Assembly (NCBI RefSeq): GCF_028290025.1
Contig: NZ_JAQGKQ010000080.1
Span: forward strand, 1-58,653
DNA from: Cypionkella sp.
Lineage (GTDB): Bacteria > Pseudomonadota > Alphaproteobacteria > Rhodobacterales > Rhodobacteraceae
DNA length: 58,653 bases
Direction of reading: 5' to 3'
Position numbers and translations under genes: made by a program. The notes beneath the pieces were generated by a model that saw nothing but the letters and a program-made list of their open reading frames with translations, was not told the DNA's origin and did not search any database. Positions 26,122 through 35,783 of this stretch are shown one piece after another. How positions within the stretch are numbered: position 1 is the stretch's first letter; each line of letters begins with the position of its first letter.

Positions 26122-27273
26122 ATGGCAAAGCGCGATTATTACGACATCCTCGGCGCCCCAAAGGGGGCTTCCGCAGAGGATTTGAAGAAGGCATATCGGG
26201 TGAAAGCGAAAGAGCTTCACCCCGATCGCAATTCTGACAATCCCAACGCCGAAGCGCAGTTCAAAGAGTTGAACGAAGCCTACGAGGTGATGAAAGACGC
26301 TGACAAAAAGGCGGCTTATGACCGCTATGGTCACGCCGCTTTTGAAGGTGGCATGGGCGCAAGTGCTGGCCAACGTGGCGGTTATGCGGGCGGCAACGGC
26401 GATTTTGCGTCAGCGTTCTCGGACGTGTTCGAAGACCTGTTCGGCAACTTTACAGGTGGTCGTGGCGGTGGTGGGCGTAGCCGTGCGCAGCGAGGGTCCG
26501 ACCTGCGCTACAATCTGCGCGTCAGCATGGAAGAAGCCTTTGCAGGCGTTCAGAAAACCATCAACGTACCGACCTCTGTGACCTGCGACATCTGCCACGG
26601 CACTGGGGCCGAGGGCGGGGCTGAACCCGTGACCTGCCCGACCTGTTCGGGCATGGGCAAGGTCCGCGCACAACAGGGTTTCTTTACCGTTGAGCGCACC
26701 TGTCCGACCTGTAACGGTGCTGGGCAAATGGTGAAAAACCCCTGCAAAAACTGTGCAGGGCATGGCCGGGTTGAGAAAGATCGTTCGCTGTCGGTTAACA
26801 TTCCGGCAGGCGTTGAAACTGGCACGCGAATTCGCCTTGCCGGTGAGGGTGAGGCTGGGATGCGCGGCGGTCCGTCGGGTGATCTTTACATCTTCATCGA
26901 GATGAAAGAACACGCGATTTTCCAACGCGACGGCGTGCATTTGTTCTGCCGCGTGCCGGTCAGTCTGGCGACGGCTGCGCTTGGTGGTGAGATCGAAGTG
27001 CCGACAATTGACGGCGGTAAATCCCGCGTCAAAGTGCCGGCGGGCGCGCAAACCGGCAAGCAGATGCGCCTGCGCTCCAAGGGGATGCCTGCTTTGCGTG
27101 GCGGTGGTTCCGGCGATATGGTCATCGAGTTGGCGGTGGAAACTCCGGTCAATTTGACCTCGCGGCAGAAAGAAATCCTGCGGGAGTTTGATACTTTGTC
27201 GACGGACAATAACCCAGAAGGGTCGTCGTTCTTCTCAAAAGTCAAAGGCTTTTGGGACGGGATGAAAAGCTAA
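26122..27273 (+). CDS. dnaJ: Chaperone protein DnaJ (Hsp40)
   Basis: Stimulates DnaK ATPase and delivers substrates to it. 383 residues with all class I parts: J-domain with HPD at 33-35, Gly/Phe-rich linker (about 75-125), four zinc-finger repeats [24 protein letters not shown] and CKNCAGHG (about 154-212), and the C-terminal substrate domains. GAAGGGG lies 6 nt before the ATG; an in-frame ATG five codons upstream has no ribosome site. It is expressed with dnaK, modulated by the hairpin between them. Confidence 0.97.
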   Translation: MAKRDYYDILGAPKGASAEDLKKAYRVKAKELHPDRNSDNPNAEAQFKELNEAYEVMKDADKKAAYDRYGHAAFEGGMGASAGQRGGYAGGNGDFASAFSDVFEDLFGNFTGGRGGGGRSRAQRGSDLRYNLRVSMEEAFAGVQKTINVPTSVTCDICHGTGAEGGAEPVTCPTCSGMGKVRAQQGFFTVERTCPTCNGAGQMVKNPCKNCAGHGRVEKDRSLSVNIPAGVETGTRIRLAGEGEAGMRGGPSGDLYIFIEMKEHAIFQRDGVHLFCRVPVSLATAALGGEIEVPTIDGGKSRVKVPAGAQTGKQMRLRSKGMPALRGGGSGDMVIELAVETPVNLTSRQKEILREFDTLSTDNNPEGSSFFSKVKGFWDGMKS

Positions 27274-27277
27274 GCTA

Positions 27278-27299
27278 AGGCGGGCAGCGATGCCCGCCT
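27278..27299. terminator. Bidirectional hairpin between dnaJ and mttB-like gene
   Basis: AGGCGGGCA and TGCCCGCCT form a 9-bp stem closed by a GCGA tetraloop, 4 nt after the dnaJ stop. The minus-strand mttB-like stop codon lies on the edge of the stem. T-runs are poor on both sides. Confidence 0.6.
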
Positions 27300-28830
27300 A
27301 ATTCATTGGTGCGCCGCCCTCTGCTTTGCGACGAGCGACGAATGCGCTTAAAGCCTCATCAATTCCTTGGTCAAGCGGCGGCTGCTCATACTCCGCAAGC
27401 ACTTGTTTCCAAACCAGATTCGCCCGCTCGCGTGTCTGCACGGCGCCCTTGCCCAGCCATGTCGTATGGTTATCCCAATTCGACAACAGCGGCGTGTAGA
27501 ACGCTTGCTCATACCGGCTCATGGTGTGATCCGAGCCGAAGAAATGACCGCCTGAGCCAACCTCACGGATCGCGTCAAACGCCAAAGTCGCCTCATCCAC
27601 CACCAGCGGCGTGAAATATTCCTGCATCATTTGCAGCATTTCTGCATCGACAATCAGCTTCTCAAAACTCGCCGTCAGCCCGCCATGCAGCCAGCCCGCC
27701 GCGTGTTCGATCAGATGCGCCCCGCCCATCATCGCGCCCCACAGAGACATCTGCGACTCGTAGGCCGCCTGCGCATCAACCTCATTGGCTGCGTTGACGT
27801 TGGACGAGCGAAACGGCACCCCGATCAACCGCGCGAGTTGCCCCGAAGCCTGCGCCGCCTTGGTATATTCCGGCGTGCCAAACGCAGGCGCGCCCGATCG
27901 CATATCGACGTTTGAGGTAAACCCGCCATACATCACCGGCACGCCCGGCCGCACGATCTGGGTCAAAGCAATCCCCACCATCGCCTCGGCATGTTGCATC
28001 ACCAGCGCCCCGGCCAACGTCACCGGGCTCATCGCGCCTGCCAAGGTAAACGGCGTGATAACCACGACCTGACCGTAGGCCGCCATCGTCATCAGCCCCT
28101 CGGCCATCGGAATATCCAGTTGCAGCGGCGAGTTCGTGTTGATGATGCCCAGCAAGCACGGGCGGTCGCGCAGCCCTTCCGGCGTGGTGCCAAGGCTGAT
28201 CGCCGCCATTTCGATGCCATCCATCGTGCGCTGCTGGCCCAAAGTCTCGGTCTGCCAATTCTTGTCCAACAAACGGATTTGCGCATGAAAGCAATCGAGA
28301 TAACGGGTATCGGCGGGTAAATCCATCGGCTCAAACGGATTGCCTCCGCTTTGGTGGATAACGTTAAGGCTTTGAATTACTTTCAGATAATCCTGCATCT
28401 CAGCAAAACTGCCTGTCCTGCGCCCGCCATCATTGTCCATCACATAGGCAGGCCCACCGACCGAGGCGAACACGCAATCGGTCCCGCCAAAGCGCAGGTT
28501 TCGTGCCGGATTGCGCGCCTCGAGCCCGAAAGTGCGCGGCACTGTGGAAAGCAAACTGCTGACCAAATCTGGGTCGAGCCGCACTGTCTCACCCAAGATT
28601 TGCGCCCCTGCGCGCGCAAACAACTCCCGCGCGCGCGGCTCCAACACCGCCATGCCAATCTCGGCCAACACACGCAGGGCAGAGGTGTGGATCGCCATTA
28701 CATGATCCGCCGAGAGCACCTCTGTAGGAGCGTAAGGGCGCGGTACTTGGCCGAACGGCATCTGGTGCAAGCTGCCCATCGAGCGCGGGCCACGGCTGGC
28801 ACTGCGTTTGCGGGGGGCTGGTTCGGTCAT
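27298..28830 (-). CDS. MttB-family corrinoid methyltransferase homologue, non-pyrrolysine
   Basis: Belongs to the trimethylamine methyltransferase superfamily, whose known members move a methyl group from a quaternary or tertiary amine to a corrinoid protein. 510 residues with the family's TIM-barrel pattern: LSADHVMAIHTSALRVLAEI, FASVGGPAYVMDNDGGRR, GGNPFEPMD, NTNSPLQLDIPMAEGL, MYGGFTSNVDMRSGAPAFG and a C-terminal GSGGHFFGSDHTMSRYEQAFY. There is no in-frame amber codon, so it is a pyrrolysine-free member like glycine betaine methyltransferase MtgB; the substrate is unknown. The start at 28830 follows AAGGGAA; a 40-codon upstream extension is rejected. It overlaps the preceding flavoprotein gene in ATGA. 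No corrinoid protein or MtbA-type partner lies nearby. Confidence 0.85.
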   Translation of the reverse strand: MTEPAPRKRSASRGPRSMGSLHQMPFGQVPRPYAPTEVLSADHVMAIHTSALRVLAEIGMAVLEPRARELFARAGAQILGETVRLDPDLVSSLLSTVPRTFGLEARNPARNLRFGGTDCVFASVGGPAYVMDNDGGRRTGSFAEMQDYLKVIQSLNVIHQSGGNPFEPMDLPADTRYLDCFHAQIRLLDKNWQTETLGQQRTMDGIEMAAISLGTTPEGLRDRPCLLGIINTNSPLQLDIPMAEGLMTMAAYGQVVVITPFTLAGAMSPVTLAGALVMQHAEAMVGIALTQIVRPGVPVMYGGFTSNVDMRSGAPAFGTPEYTKAAQASGQLARLIGVPFRSSNVNAANEVDAQAAYESQMSLWGAMMGGAHLIEHAAGWLHGGLTASFEKLIVDAEMLQMMQEYFTPLVVDEATLAFDAIREVGSGGHFFGSDHTMSRYEQAFYTPLLSNWDNHTTWLGKGAVQTRERANLVWKQVLAEYEQPPLDQGIDEALSAFVARRKAEGGAPMN

Positions 28831-30851
28831 AATATTCCCTTCAATGGCGGCTTCTCGCGCCGTAATACAGGCTCCACTGCTCCACCAAATCCACGAGCAA
28901 AGCGATGCGCGGAATATACCGCATCGGCGATGGACGACGGCTGCAGGCAATCGCCGATGCGGGAAACCGCAACTCCCATCGCCACCAAGGGCGCGTAAAG
29001 ATCATCCACGGGTATGCGCCCCGTTACCAAAATCAGCGTTCCGCAAGGCCGCTCCACCTCGCGTCCCGTATAAGCGCAGGCCAAGCGAATCGCGTCCGGC
29101 GATTGCTCGACCAGCGTATGCAGAGGCACAATTTCCACCCCCGCCTTTAGCAGCCGTGTCTGCACAAATCCCTGCTCATCGGTCAGCGCCGTCCAACTGG
29201 AAGCCGTCGCGTGAGGCGTCACGTAGCAAACCGCATGACCCTGCGCACTCAGCCGTTCTGCTAGCGCGCCACCCATGAAATAATGCTCGTCATCATAGAT
29301 AACCACGCGCCCTTCCACGACGGCACCGGCAAAAATGTCGTCTGGGATCAGCGCCTTAGGAAAATCCAACCCCAGCATCCCCGACGCGCCTATGCCGTCG
29401 CGCCGCCACCGCGAGCCAGTCGCCAGCACCACATGATCCGCACCGAATTCGGCAATATCGGCCGCCGTCATCTTGCTGCCCGGATAGACCTGAACATTGT
29501 CCAGCTTGCCGATCATATGCGCCCGCCAATCTCGCACCCTGATCCAAGTGCCAAGCCCCGGCAGCGTCGATTCGCGCAAAATCCGCCCGCCCAAAGCCCC
29601 GGCTTTTTCCGCCAACGTGACCTCGGCACCACGCCGCCCCAAAGCCAGCACAGCCTCGAGCCCTGCAGGCCCCGCACCGACGACCAGCACCTTTTGCCGC
29701 TTCGGCAGCACTGCGATCCGTTCGGGATGCCAGCCCTGCCGCCACTCCTCTGCAATCGTCGGGTTCTGCGTGCAGCGCAGATGCACCGCCTCATTATTCG
29801 CAGCACGGCACATATTGCAGCCGATACACTCGCGGATTTCATCTGCCCGACCTTCGCGGATTTTTAACGGCAGGAACGGGTCGGCGATTGAGGGCCTTGC
29901 TGCGCCGATGAAATCCTGGACCCCGCGTTTGATCTGCGCCACCATCGTTTCGGGTGAAGTAAACCGCCCAACGGAGACCACCGGCTTGCTGGTCAGGCTT
30001 TTCACGAACGCCACATAGGGCTCCTGAAACCCCTCGGGACTGAACCGCGCCGATTTGCTGTCATTGCCCAGAGCGCCCGCGATATTCACGTCCCACAGGT
30101 CGGGCAGTTCGGCGAGCATCTCAATCACCTCGCGCCCTTCGCCCTCGCTGGTGATGCCGCGCGGTCCGTGGAGTTCATCCACCGCCAACCGCACCGCCAC
30201 GGCGCAAGTGTCGCCGACCGCGTCTTTGGTATCCTCGATCATCTCGCGCAGCAGCCGCGCGCGATTCTCCAAGCTGCCGCCATATGCATCGCCGCGCGTA
30301 TTACTGCGGCCCGACAGGAATTGAAACGGCAGGTAGTCGTGGCCTGCATAGACATAGATAATGTCAAACCCCGCCCGCTTGGCGCGCAAAGCTGCATCGC
30401 GCTGCCAGCCCCGGAACACTTTGATATCGCTGCCGTCCATTGCCCGCGCCGTGGTCGGCAGATGAAACATTGCAGGCTGCACGTCGGGCGCAATCCCCGG
30501 CACCCGCGTCATCCGGTTTGAGGCATGTGCGCCACCGTGCCACAACTCGATCCCCGCCAAACTGCCATGCGCGTGGATCGCATCGGCGGTCAGCGCCAGG
30601 GCCGCAATATCGCTGTCATCCCACAAGGTCAGAAATCCGTGCGGGCTATCGTCGGATGTCGGATGGATCGAGCAATACTCGGTGCAGACGACACCCCAGC
30701 CGCCTTCCGCCTTCATCCCGCGCAAAGCTGCGCCTGCCTGCGGGCGCTGCCAGCCCAGTCCGGTGGCGTGCGGAGTTTGATAGAAACGGTTCGGCGCCGT
30801 GACTGGACCGATCTTCACAGGTTCAAAAAGGATCGCGTGGGCAGGGTCCAT
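28827..30851 (-). CDS. Trimethylamine dehydrogenase-family FMN/FAD/4Fe-4S oxidoreductase
   Basis: Related to trimethylamine and dimethylamine dehydrogenases and to DgcA-like demethylases, which oxidise an N-methyl carbon. 674 residues: an old-yellow-enzyme barrel (about 1-330), a cluster site CIGCNMC with the fourth Cys 13 residues after the third, then an FAD/NAD-binding half opening with VLVVGAGPAGLEA. Close parallels to TMADH include ILFEPVKIGPVTAPNRFYQ, TEYCSI and ELWHGGAHASN. The TMADH cysteine that carries covalent FMN is Ala29 here (PHATG), and the aromatic residue four places after the third cluster Cys is Asn. The start is the second of two ATGs at 30851, after GAGG; 30854 is equally possible. 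The stop overlaps the mttB-like gene. Confidence 0.85.
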   Translation of the reverse strand: MDPAHAILFEPVKIGPVTAPNRFYQTPHATGLGWQRPQAGAALRGMKAEGGWGVVCTEYCSIHPTSDDSPHGFLTLWDDSDIAALALTADAIHAHGSLAGIELWHGGAHASNRMTRVPGIAPDVQPAMFHLPTTARAMDGSDIKVFRGWQRDAALRAKRAGFDIIYVYAGHDYLPFQFLSGRSNTRGDAYGGSLENRARLLREMIEDTKDAVGDTCAVAVRLAVDELHGPRGITSEGEGREVIEMLAELPDLWDVNIAGALGNDSKSARFSPEGFQEPYVAFVKSLTSKPVVSVGRFTSPETMVAQIKRGVQDFIGAARPSIADPFLPLKIREGRADEIRECIGCNMCRAANNEAVHLRCTQNPTIAEEWRQGWHPERIAVLPKRQKVLVVGAGPAGLEAVLALGRRGAEVTLAEKAGALGGRILRESTLPGLGTWIRVRDWRAHMIGKLDNVQVYPGSKMTAADIAEFGADHVVLATGSRWRRDGIGASGMLGLDFPKALIPDDIFAGAVVEGRVVIYDDEHYFMGGALAERLSAQGHAVCYVTPHATASSWTALTDEQGFVQTRLLKAGVEIVPLHTLVEQSPDAIRLACAYTGREVERPCGTLILVTGRIPVDDLYAPLVAMGVAVSRIGDCLQPSSIADAVYSAHRFARGFGGAVEPVLRREKPPLKGIL

Positions 30852-30872
30852 CATAGCCTCGATGTTGAATGA

Positions 30873-30889
30873 CCGTATAGTTGGTACGG
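30873..30889. promoter_or_regulatory. Inverted repeat, putative operator of mttB-like operon
   Basis: CCGTATAGTTGGTACGG consists of CCGTA and TACGG arms with a 7-nt centre, 22 nt before the flavoprotein start. On the minus strand TTGACG (30906-30901) stands upstream as a possible -35, putting the repeat over the -10 region. The BetI-like TetR protein of this cluster is the natural candidate to bind it. Confidence 0.4.
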
Positions 30890-30922
30890 ATACAGCCAAG
30901 CGTCAATGGTCTTAAATTTATG

Positions 30923-30950
30923 TTGCCAAGTGGCATACGCTTGTTACATG
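30923..30950 (+). promoter_or_regulatory. Putative promoter and palindrome of hydrolase-importer operon
   Basis: TTGCCA (30923-30928), 16 nt, TACATG (30945-30950) is a plausible sigma-70 promoter ending 21 nt before the hydrolase ATG. The palindrome TGCCA-AG-TGGCA (30924-30935) covers the -35 box, as a repressor site would. Confidence 0.4.
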
Positions 30951-30971
30951 ATCGTTCAACAAGAGGATCAC

Positions 30972-32996
30972 ATGCCACAAATCCAGACTGAGTTTCCACA
31001 TCAGGTGCACATTGTCGAAACCCTCTGGGTGCCGCTGCCAGATGGCACGCGGCTGGCGGCGAAGGTGTGGCTGCCGGATACGGCACTGAATGGCGATGCT
31101 CCGGTTCCGGTCTTGCTGGAATACCTGCCGTATCGGTTGCGAGATGGCACCCGCACCCGCGATCAAGGGCTGCATATGTATGTGGCGGGCCACGGTTATG
31201 CCTGTGTGCGGCTGGATATTCGTGGCACCGGCGACAGCGAAGGCATCATCACCGGAGAATATACCGAGCAGGAACAGCTTGACGGTGTCGCGGCGATTGA
31301 ATGGCTGGCAGCGCAGCCGTGGTGTGATGGCCAGGTCTCGATGATTGGCATTTCATGGGGCGGTTTCAATGGATTGCAAATTGCTGCGCTCCAGCCTGCG
31401 GCGCTGAAATCCATCATCACGGTCGGCTCCACCGATGACCGCTATGCCACTGATATTCATTGGGTCGGCGGTTGTCTGTCGAAGGATAACTTCGACTGGT
31501 CCGCGACGATGTTCTCCGGCAATGATTTGCCGCCCGACCCGCAAGTGGTCGGTGAGGCATGGCGCGATATGTGGATGGCTCGCATCAAAGCCAACAAACC
31601 GTGGATCAACGAATGGCTGCACCACCAGCGCCGAGATGAGTATTGGAAGCAGGGTTCGATCTGCGAAGATTTCTCGGCGATCAAAATTCCCGTCTATGCT
31701 GTTAGCGGTTGGGCCGACAATTACTCCGAAGCGGTGCCGCGTCTCTTGGCAAACCTTAAAGGCCCGCGCCTCGGCCTTATTGGCCCTTGGGCGCATTCCT
31801 ATCCGCACGAAGTCACTGTCGAACCTGCAATCGGCTGGCTGCAAGAACTGGTGCGCTGGCTGGATCATTGGACCAAGGGCATCGACACCGGCATGATGGA
31901 TCAGCCGATGTATCGGGTCTGGATGCAGGAATATGTCCCGCCGCAAACTTGCTATCTGGACCGTCCCGGTCGCTGGGTCGCCGAGGAAAGCTGGCCATCC
32001 CAGCGCATACGATCCGAGCATTTGACCCTCAGCGCGCACGGCGTTCTGGGCGGTGAAGGCTTCGGCACCCAGCAAATATGCTCCCCCCTCTGGGTCGGCC
32101 TGACTGCCGGAGAAGTCGGACGCTACGGCAATGACGCCGACTGGCCCACCGATCAGCGCGAGGATGATGGCGGCTCACTGGTGTTCATCAGCGCCCCCCT
32201 GACCGAGACCAAAGAAATCCTGGGCGCCCCGCAACTGCAGCTGACGTTTTCCAGCGACAAACCCCAAGCCCTTGTCGCCGTGCGCCTCAACGATATCGCC
32301 CCCGATGGCCGCTCCACCCGCGTCGCCGTCGGTTTGCTGAACCTCACCCACCGCGACAGCCACGAGCATGCAACCGCTCTAATGCCCGGCCAAACCTACA
32401 GCGCCAGCGTCGATCTTGACGATATAGCCCACGCCTTTCCACCCGGCCACCGCATCGCTGTGTCAATATCGACCACCTATTACCCAATCGCATGGCCCTC
32501 GCCAGAACTCGCCACCCTCACCGTCCACCTCGGCGACAGCCATCTCGAACTCCCCGTTCGCCCAGCGCGCGCCGAAGATGCCGATCTCCTCGATTTCGGC
32601 CCCCCGATCATCGCTCCGCAAACGCCACACACCTATCACCCGATCGAAAATCGCCCACAGCGCCGCGTCACCCGCGACCTGCTGTCAGGCAAAATGACCG
32701 TCGATTTTCCGCGCTGGAATTACAGCAAAACCATGCCCGACATTGGCCAGACCCAAACCGCCACCGGCACCATCAGCCACGAGATCATCGACGGCGACCC
32801 GCTCTCTGCCGTCACCCTTACCGATTACAAAGTCACCATGCAGTTCCCTGACCACACCATCCACCACCACTCCACTGGCCGAATGTCCTGCACCGCCACC
32901 CATTTCCGGGTCGAGCAAACGCTGAAAATCCACGAAGCCGACACCCTGATTTTTGAACGTGAATGGGATGAGGAGATTGCGCGTGACATGGTCTGA
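30972..32996 (+). CDS. CocE/NonD-family hydrolase (peptidase S15 type)
   Basis: Serine alpha/beta-hydrolase of 674 residues related to cocaine esterase, X-Pro dipeptidyl peptidase and alpha-amino acid ester hydrolases, which cut esters or peptides of small amine-containing acids. Nucleophile Ser128 is in GISWGG; the acid and histidine are probably in SGWADNY and GPWAHSYPHE (about residues 255 and 290). DIRGTGDSEG before the nucleophile is typical. The C-terminal jellyroll (about 400-600) with LVAVRLNDIAPDGRSTRVAVG is the S15 C-terminal domain. No signal peptide, so it acts in the cytosol on imported substrate. The start at 30972 follows AGAGGA; the frame extends 22 codons further but lacks a ribosome site. 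It leads the ABC importer operon by 3 nt. Confidence 0.88.
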   Translation: MPQIQTEFPHQVHIVETLWVPLPDGTRLAAKVWLPDTALNGDAPVPVLLEYLPYRLRDGTRTRDQGLHMYVAGHGYACVRLDIRGTGDSEGIITGEYTEQEQLDGVAAIEWLAAQPWCDGQVSMIGISWGGFNGLQIAALQPAALKSIITVGSTDDRYATDIHWVGGCLSKDNFDWSATMFSGNDLPPDPQVVGEAWRDMWMARIKANKPWINEWLHHQRRDEYWKQGSICEDFSAIKIPVYAVSGWADNYSEAVPRLLANLKGPRLGLIGPWAHSYPHEVTVEPAIGWLQELVRWLDHWTKGIDTGMMDQPMYRVWMQEYVPPQTCYLDRPGRWVAEESWPSQRIRSEHLTLSAHGVLGGEGFGTQQICSPLWVGLTAGEVGRYGNDADWPTDQREDDGGSLVFISAPLTETKEILGAPQLQLTFSSDKPQALVAVRLNDIAPDGRSTRVAVGLLNLTHRDSHEHATALMPGQTYSASVDLDDIAHAFPPGHRIAVSISTTYYPIAWPSPELATLTVHLGDSHLELPVRPARAEDADLLDFGPPIIAPQTPHTYHPIENRPQRRVTRDLLSGKMTVDFPRWNYSKTMPDIGQTQTATGTISHEIIDGDPLSAVTLTDYKVTMQFPDHTIHHHSTGRMSCTATHFRVEQTLKIHEADTLIFEREWDEEIARDMV

Positions 32997-32999
32997 CCG

Positions 33000-33950
33000 A
33001 TGCTGACCTATGCGATCAAACGCGTGGCCCTCGCGGCGCTGATCTTGTTTGTGGTTATGCTGGCGATGTATGGCATGGTGTTTCTGGTGCCCGGAGACCC
33101 CGCCAGCGTTGCCCTCGGCCCGCGCGCCACGCCTGCGCTAAAAGCCATGCTGACCGAGCGTATGGGCCTAGACCAACCCGTCGCCGTGCAAATCTGGCGC
33201 TTCTTTGCCAATGCCGCGCAGGGTGATCTTGGCATCGACGTGTGGTCAAAACGCCCGGTCCTAGACCAAATCCTCGAAGCATTTCCTCAAACCCTGCTGC
33301 TCGGCGTGATCGCCCTAACTTGGGCGCTCATCCTCGGCATCACCCTTGGAGTCCTCGCCGTCGTCTATCGCGGCACTTTCATCGACCGCGCTCTCGGCCT
33401 CGTCTCGGTTAGCTTCATCTCGGTGCCCTCCTTCGTCGTCGCCATCTACCTGCTGCTGATCTTCGCGGTCTGGCTGCAATGGCTTCCCGCCATCGGCGCG
33501 GGCAAGGCGGGCGATATCCCCTCACAAATCAAGGCGTTAATCCTACCCTCCATCGCAGTCGGCATCGGTTGGGTCGGCTATCTCGCCCGCATGGTCCGTG
33601 CTTCAATGCTGGAGATCATGGGTGCCAACCACATCCGCACCGCCCGCGCCTTTGGCCTGCCCGAGCGCAAAGTCGTCACGCGCTACGCCCTGCGCCTTGC
33701 CATCGTGCCGACGATTTCGGTGATCGCGGTTGGCCTCGGCAGCATCCTGTCCAGCGCGGTTTTTGTCGAAACCGTATTCTCGCGCCCCGGCATCGGCACG
33801 CTGATCACCGGAGCCGTCTTCAAACGCAACTACCCCGTGGTAATGGGCACCGTTCTGGTCACAACCGCCTTCTACCTGCTGGTGATCACCTGCGCTGACC
33901 TGCTGATCGCCAAGTTAGACCCGAGGGTGCGCGATGCGCTGGCCCGTTAA
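33000..33950 (+). CDS. Dipeptide-type ABC importer permease 1 (DppB-like)
   Basis: Inner-membrane permease of 316 residues with six helices. The first lies at residues about 9-30, followed by the periplasmic GDPASVALGPRATPALKAML segment characteristic of DppB/OppB/NikB. The cytosolic EAA loop is RTARAFGLPERKVVTRYALR (about residues 216-235). The C-terminus ends with the family's LDPRVRD motif. It follows the hydrolase by 3 nt and overlaps the next permease by 17 nt, so all are one transcript. Confidence 0.93.
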   Translation: MLTYAIKRVALAALILFVVMLAMYGMVFLVPGDPASVALGPRATPALKAMLTERMGLDQPVAVQIWRFFANAAQGDLGIDVWSKRPVLDQILEAFPQTLLLGVIALTWALILGITLGVLAVVYRGTFIDRALGLVSVSFISVPSFVVAIYLLLIFAVWLQWLPAIGAGKAGDIPSQIKALILPSIAVGIGWVGYLARMVRASMLEIMGANHIRTARAFGLPERKVVTRYALRLAIVPTISVIAVGLGSILSSAVFVETVFSRPGIGTLITGAVFKRNYPVVMGTVLVTTAFYLLVITCADLLIAKLDPRVRDALAR

Positions 33951-34791
33951 TACACGCGCGCTGCGGGCGCTGATCCGCGATCCGATGGGGCTGATGGGGC
34001 TGATACTTGTGGCATTATTCATCACCATGGCCATCGCTGCGCCGATCCTCGCCCCCTACAATCCGCTCGCGCTGGATGTGCGCGCCAAGCTGCAATCACC
34101 CAGCCTCGCGCATTGGCTTGGCACCGATCAGTTGGGCCGCGATACGCTGTCACGCATCATTTACGGCGCACGCACCGCGCTGACCATTGCGATCACGGCA
34201 ATCGGCCTTGCGGGAACCATCGGCATCCTGCTGGGCCTGATCGCAGGCTACGGCCCGCGCTGGCTCGACGCCGCCCTTGTGCTGATCTTCGACGCCCTGA
34301 ACTCCCTGCCAATGATGATGTTCGCCCTCGCCATCATCACCGTCCTCGGCCCCGGCACAGGCACGCTCATCCTCGTCGTGGTCCTTGTGTCCATCCCCGG
34401 CTACGCCCGCCTGATCCGCGCCCAAACCCTAAGCCTGCGTAGCGCCGATTTCATCGTGGCCGAGCAAGCCATCGGTGCCAGCACCCCCCGCATCCTGCTG
34501 ATGCACCTTCTGCCGAACGTCTTCGGCCCGCTGTGTATCGTGCTGTCGATGGATATACCCGTGGTGATCATGCTGGAGGCCGGCCTCAGCTACCTCAACC
34601 TCGGCGTCAAACCCCCGACGCCGTCATGGGGCAACATCCTATATGACGGCTATACTGCCATCCGCACCTCGAGCACTCTAGTCATCGCCGCCGGAGCACC
34701 GCTTGTACTGGCCACCCTCGGCTTCACCTTCCTCGGCGAGGGCCTGCGCGACGCCCTAGACCCCCGCTTTGCTACCGCGAGGCCGCGATGA
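33934..34791 (+). CDS. Dipeptide-type ABC importer permease 2 (DppC-like)
   Basis: Second permease, 285 residues. The N-terminal OppC-type helix (about 20-42, GLILVALFITMAIAAPILAP) is followed by HWLGTDQLGRDTLSRIIYGA, the conserved start of the DppC transport domain. The EAA loop is VAEQAIGASTPRILLMHLLPN (about 177-197), and the end has TFLGEGLRDALDPR. Only four bases separate start and stop contexts with the downstream ATPase (ATGA overlap). Confidence 0.93.
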   Translation: MRWPVNTRALRALIRDPMGLMGLILVALFITMAIAAPILAPYNPLALDVRAKLQSPSLAHWLGTDQLGRDTLSRIIYGARTALTIAITAIGLAGTIGILLGLIAGYGPRWLDAALVLIFDALNSLPMMMFALAIITVLGPGTGTLILVVVLVSIPGYARLIRAQTLSLRSADFIVAEQAIGASTPRILLMHLLPNVFGPLCIVLSMDIPVVIMLEAGLSYLNLGVKPPTPSWGNILYDGYTAIRTSSTLVIAAGAPLVLATLGFTFLGEGLRDALDPRFATARPR

Positions 34792-35783
34792 ACCCGCCGT
34801 TGCTAGAAATCGACGCTCTCAACATCACTTACCATACCGACCACGGCAAACTTTCGGCCCTGCGCGGGGCAAGCCTGATCGCCCGCGCAGGTGAAGTTAT
34901 CGGCATCGTCGGCGAAAGCGGTTGCGGCAAATCCACCCTTGCGGCGAGCGTCATCAACCTGCTGCCGCAAGCCGCCGAAGTCACCAGCGGCGCGGTACGT
35001 TACAAAGGCCAAGACATTCTGGCCCTGCCTCCCGACGCTCAGCGCGCTTTGCGCGGTCAAGACATCGCGATGATCTTCCAAGACCCGATGACCGCCTTCA
35101 ACCCCGTGCTGACGATGGGGGCGCAACTGGTCGATTTCCAGCACGCCGCGCAAATCTCTCGCGCTGAAAAGCTAAACCGCGCCCGCGCTTTGCTGGTCCG
35201 CGTCGGTATGCCCGACCCCGATCTGACACTGCGTCGCTATCCGCACCAACTGTCGGGCGGGATGCGCCAACGCGTTGCCATCGCCGCCGCGTTGCTGATG
35301 AACCCCACCATCCTCGTTGCCGATGAACCGACCACCGCGCTGGATGTGACGATGGAGGCGCAGATCATCCATCTGCTGCGCGATCTGCGCCGCGATTATC
35401 AAGGCGCAATCCTTGTGATTACCCACCATCTGGGCGTCGTCGCCGAACTCTGCGACCGGGTCTATGTGATGTATGCGGGCGAAGTGGTGGAGGAAGCCCT
35501 CGTCGATGACCTGTTCCACGCCCCCCGCCACCCCTACACCAGCGCGCTAATTGCCTGCGATCCCGGCCATTTCGATGAACCCACCCCAATCCTGCCCACC
35601 ATTCCCGGCCGCCTGCCAGATCTGCGCAACCCACCCATCGGATGCAGCTTTGCCCCGCGCTGTCCTATCGCCAGCGATATATGCGCCACCCGACCGCCCC
35701 GCGTACAAATCTCACCCACTCAATCCGCGCTTTGCCATAAGGCACTCCACGTCGGGCAACTCGTCACCGAGTCGCTGCTATGA
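34788..35783 (+). CDS. Dipeptide-type ABC importer ATPase 1 (DppD-like)
   Basis: 331-residue ATPase. Walker A is GESGCGKST (about residues 41-49), signature [16 protein letters not shown], Walker [12 protein letters not shown] and switch His in ITHHLGVV. The C-terminal oligopeptide/dipeptide extension contains RCPIASDIC, the cysteine pattern (CSFAPRC, then C, then C) that binds a 4Fe-4S cluster in some DppD proteins. It overlaps both neighbours by 4 nt. Confidence 0.93.
   Translation: MNPPLLEIDALNITYHTDHGKLSALRGASLIARAGEVIGIVGESGCGKSTLAASVINLLPQAAEVTSGAVRYKGQDILALPPDAQRALRGQDIAMIFQDPMTAFNPVLTMGAQLVDFQHAAQISRAEKLNRARALLVRVGMPDPDLTLRRYPHQLSGGMRQRVAIAAALLMNPTILVADEPTTALDVTMEAQIIHLLRDLRRDYQGAILVITHHLGVVAELCDRVYVMYAGEVVEEALVDDLFHAPRHPYTSALIACDPGHFDEPTPILPTIPGRLPDLRNPPIGCSFAPRCPIASDICATRPPRVQISPTQSALCHKALHVGQLVTESLL

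Noticed and set aside
27298..28830. Pyrrolysine-containing MttB
   Set aside because: The frame has no internal amber codon and no pyl genes are in the window.
31353..32075. 240-codon frame antisense to the CocE-type hydrolase
   Set aside because: The sense frame has complete alpha/beta-hydrolase motifs; the antisense frame shows none.
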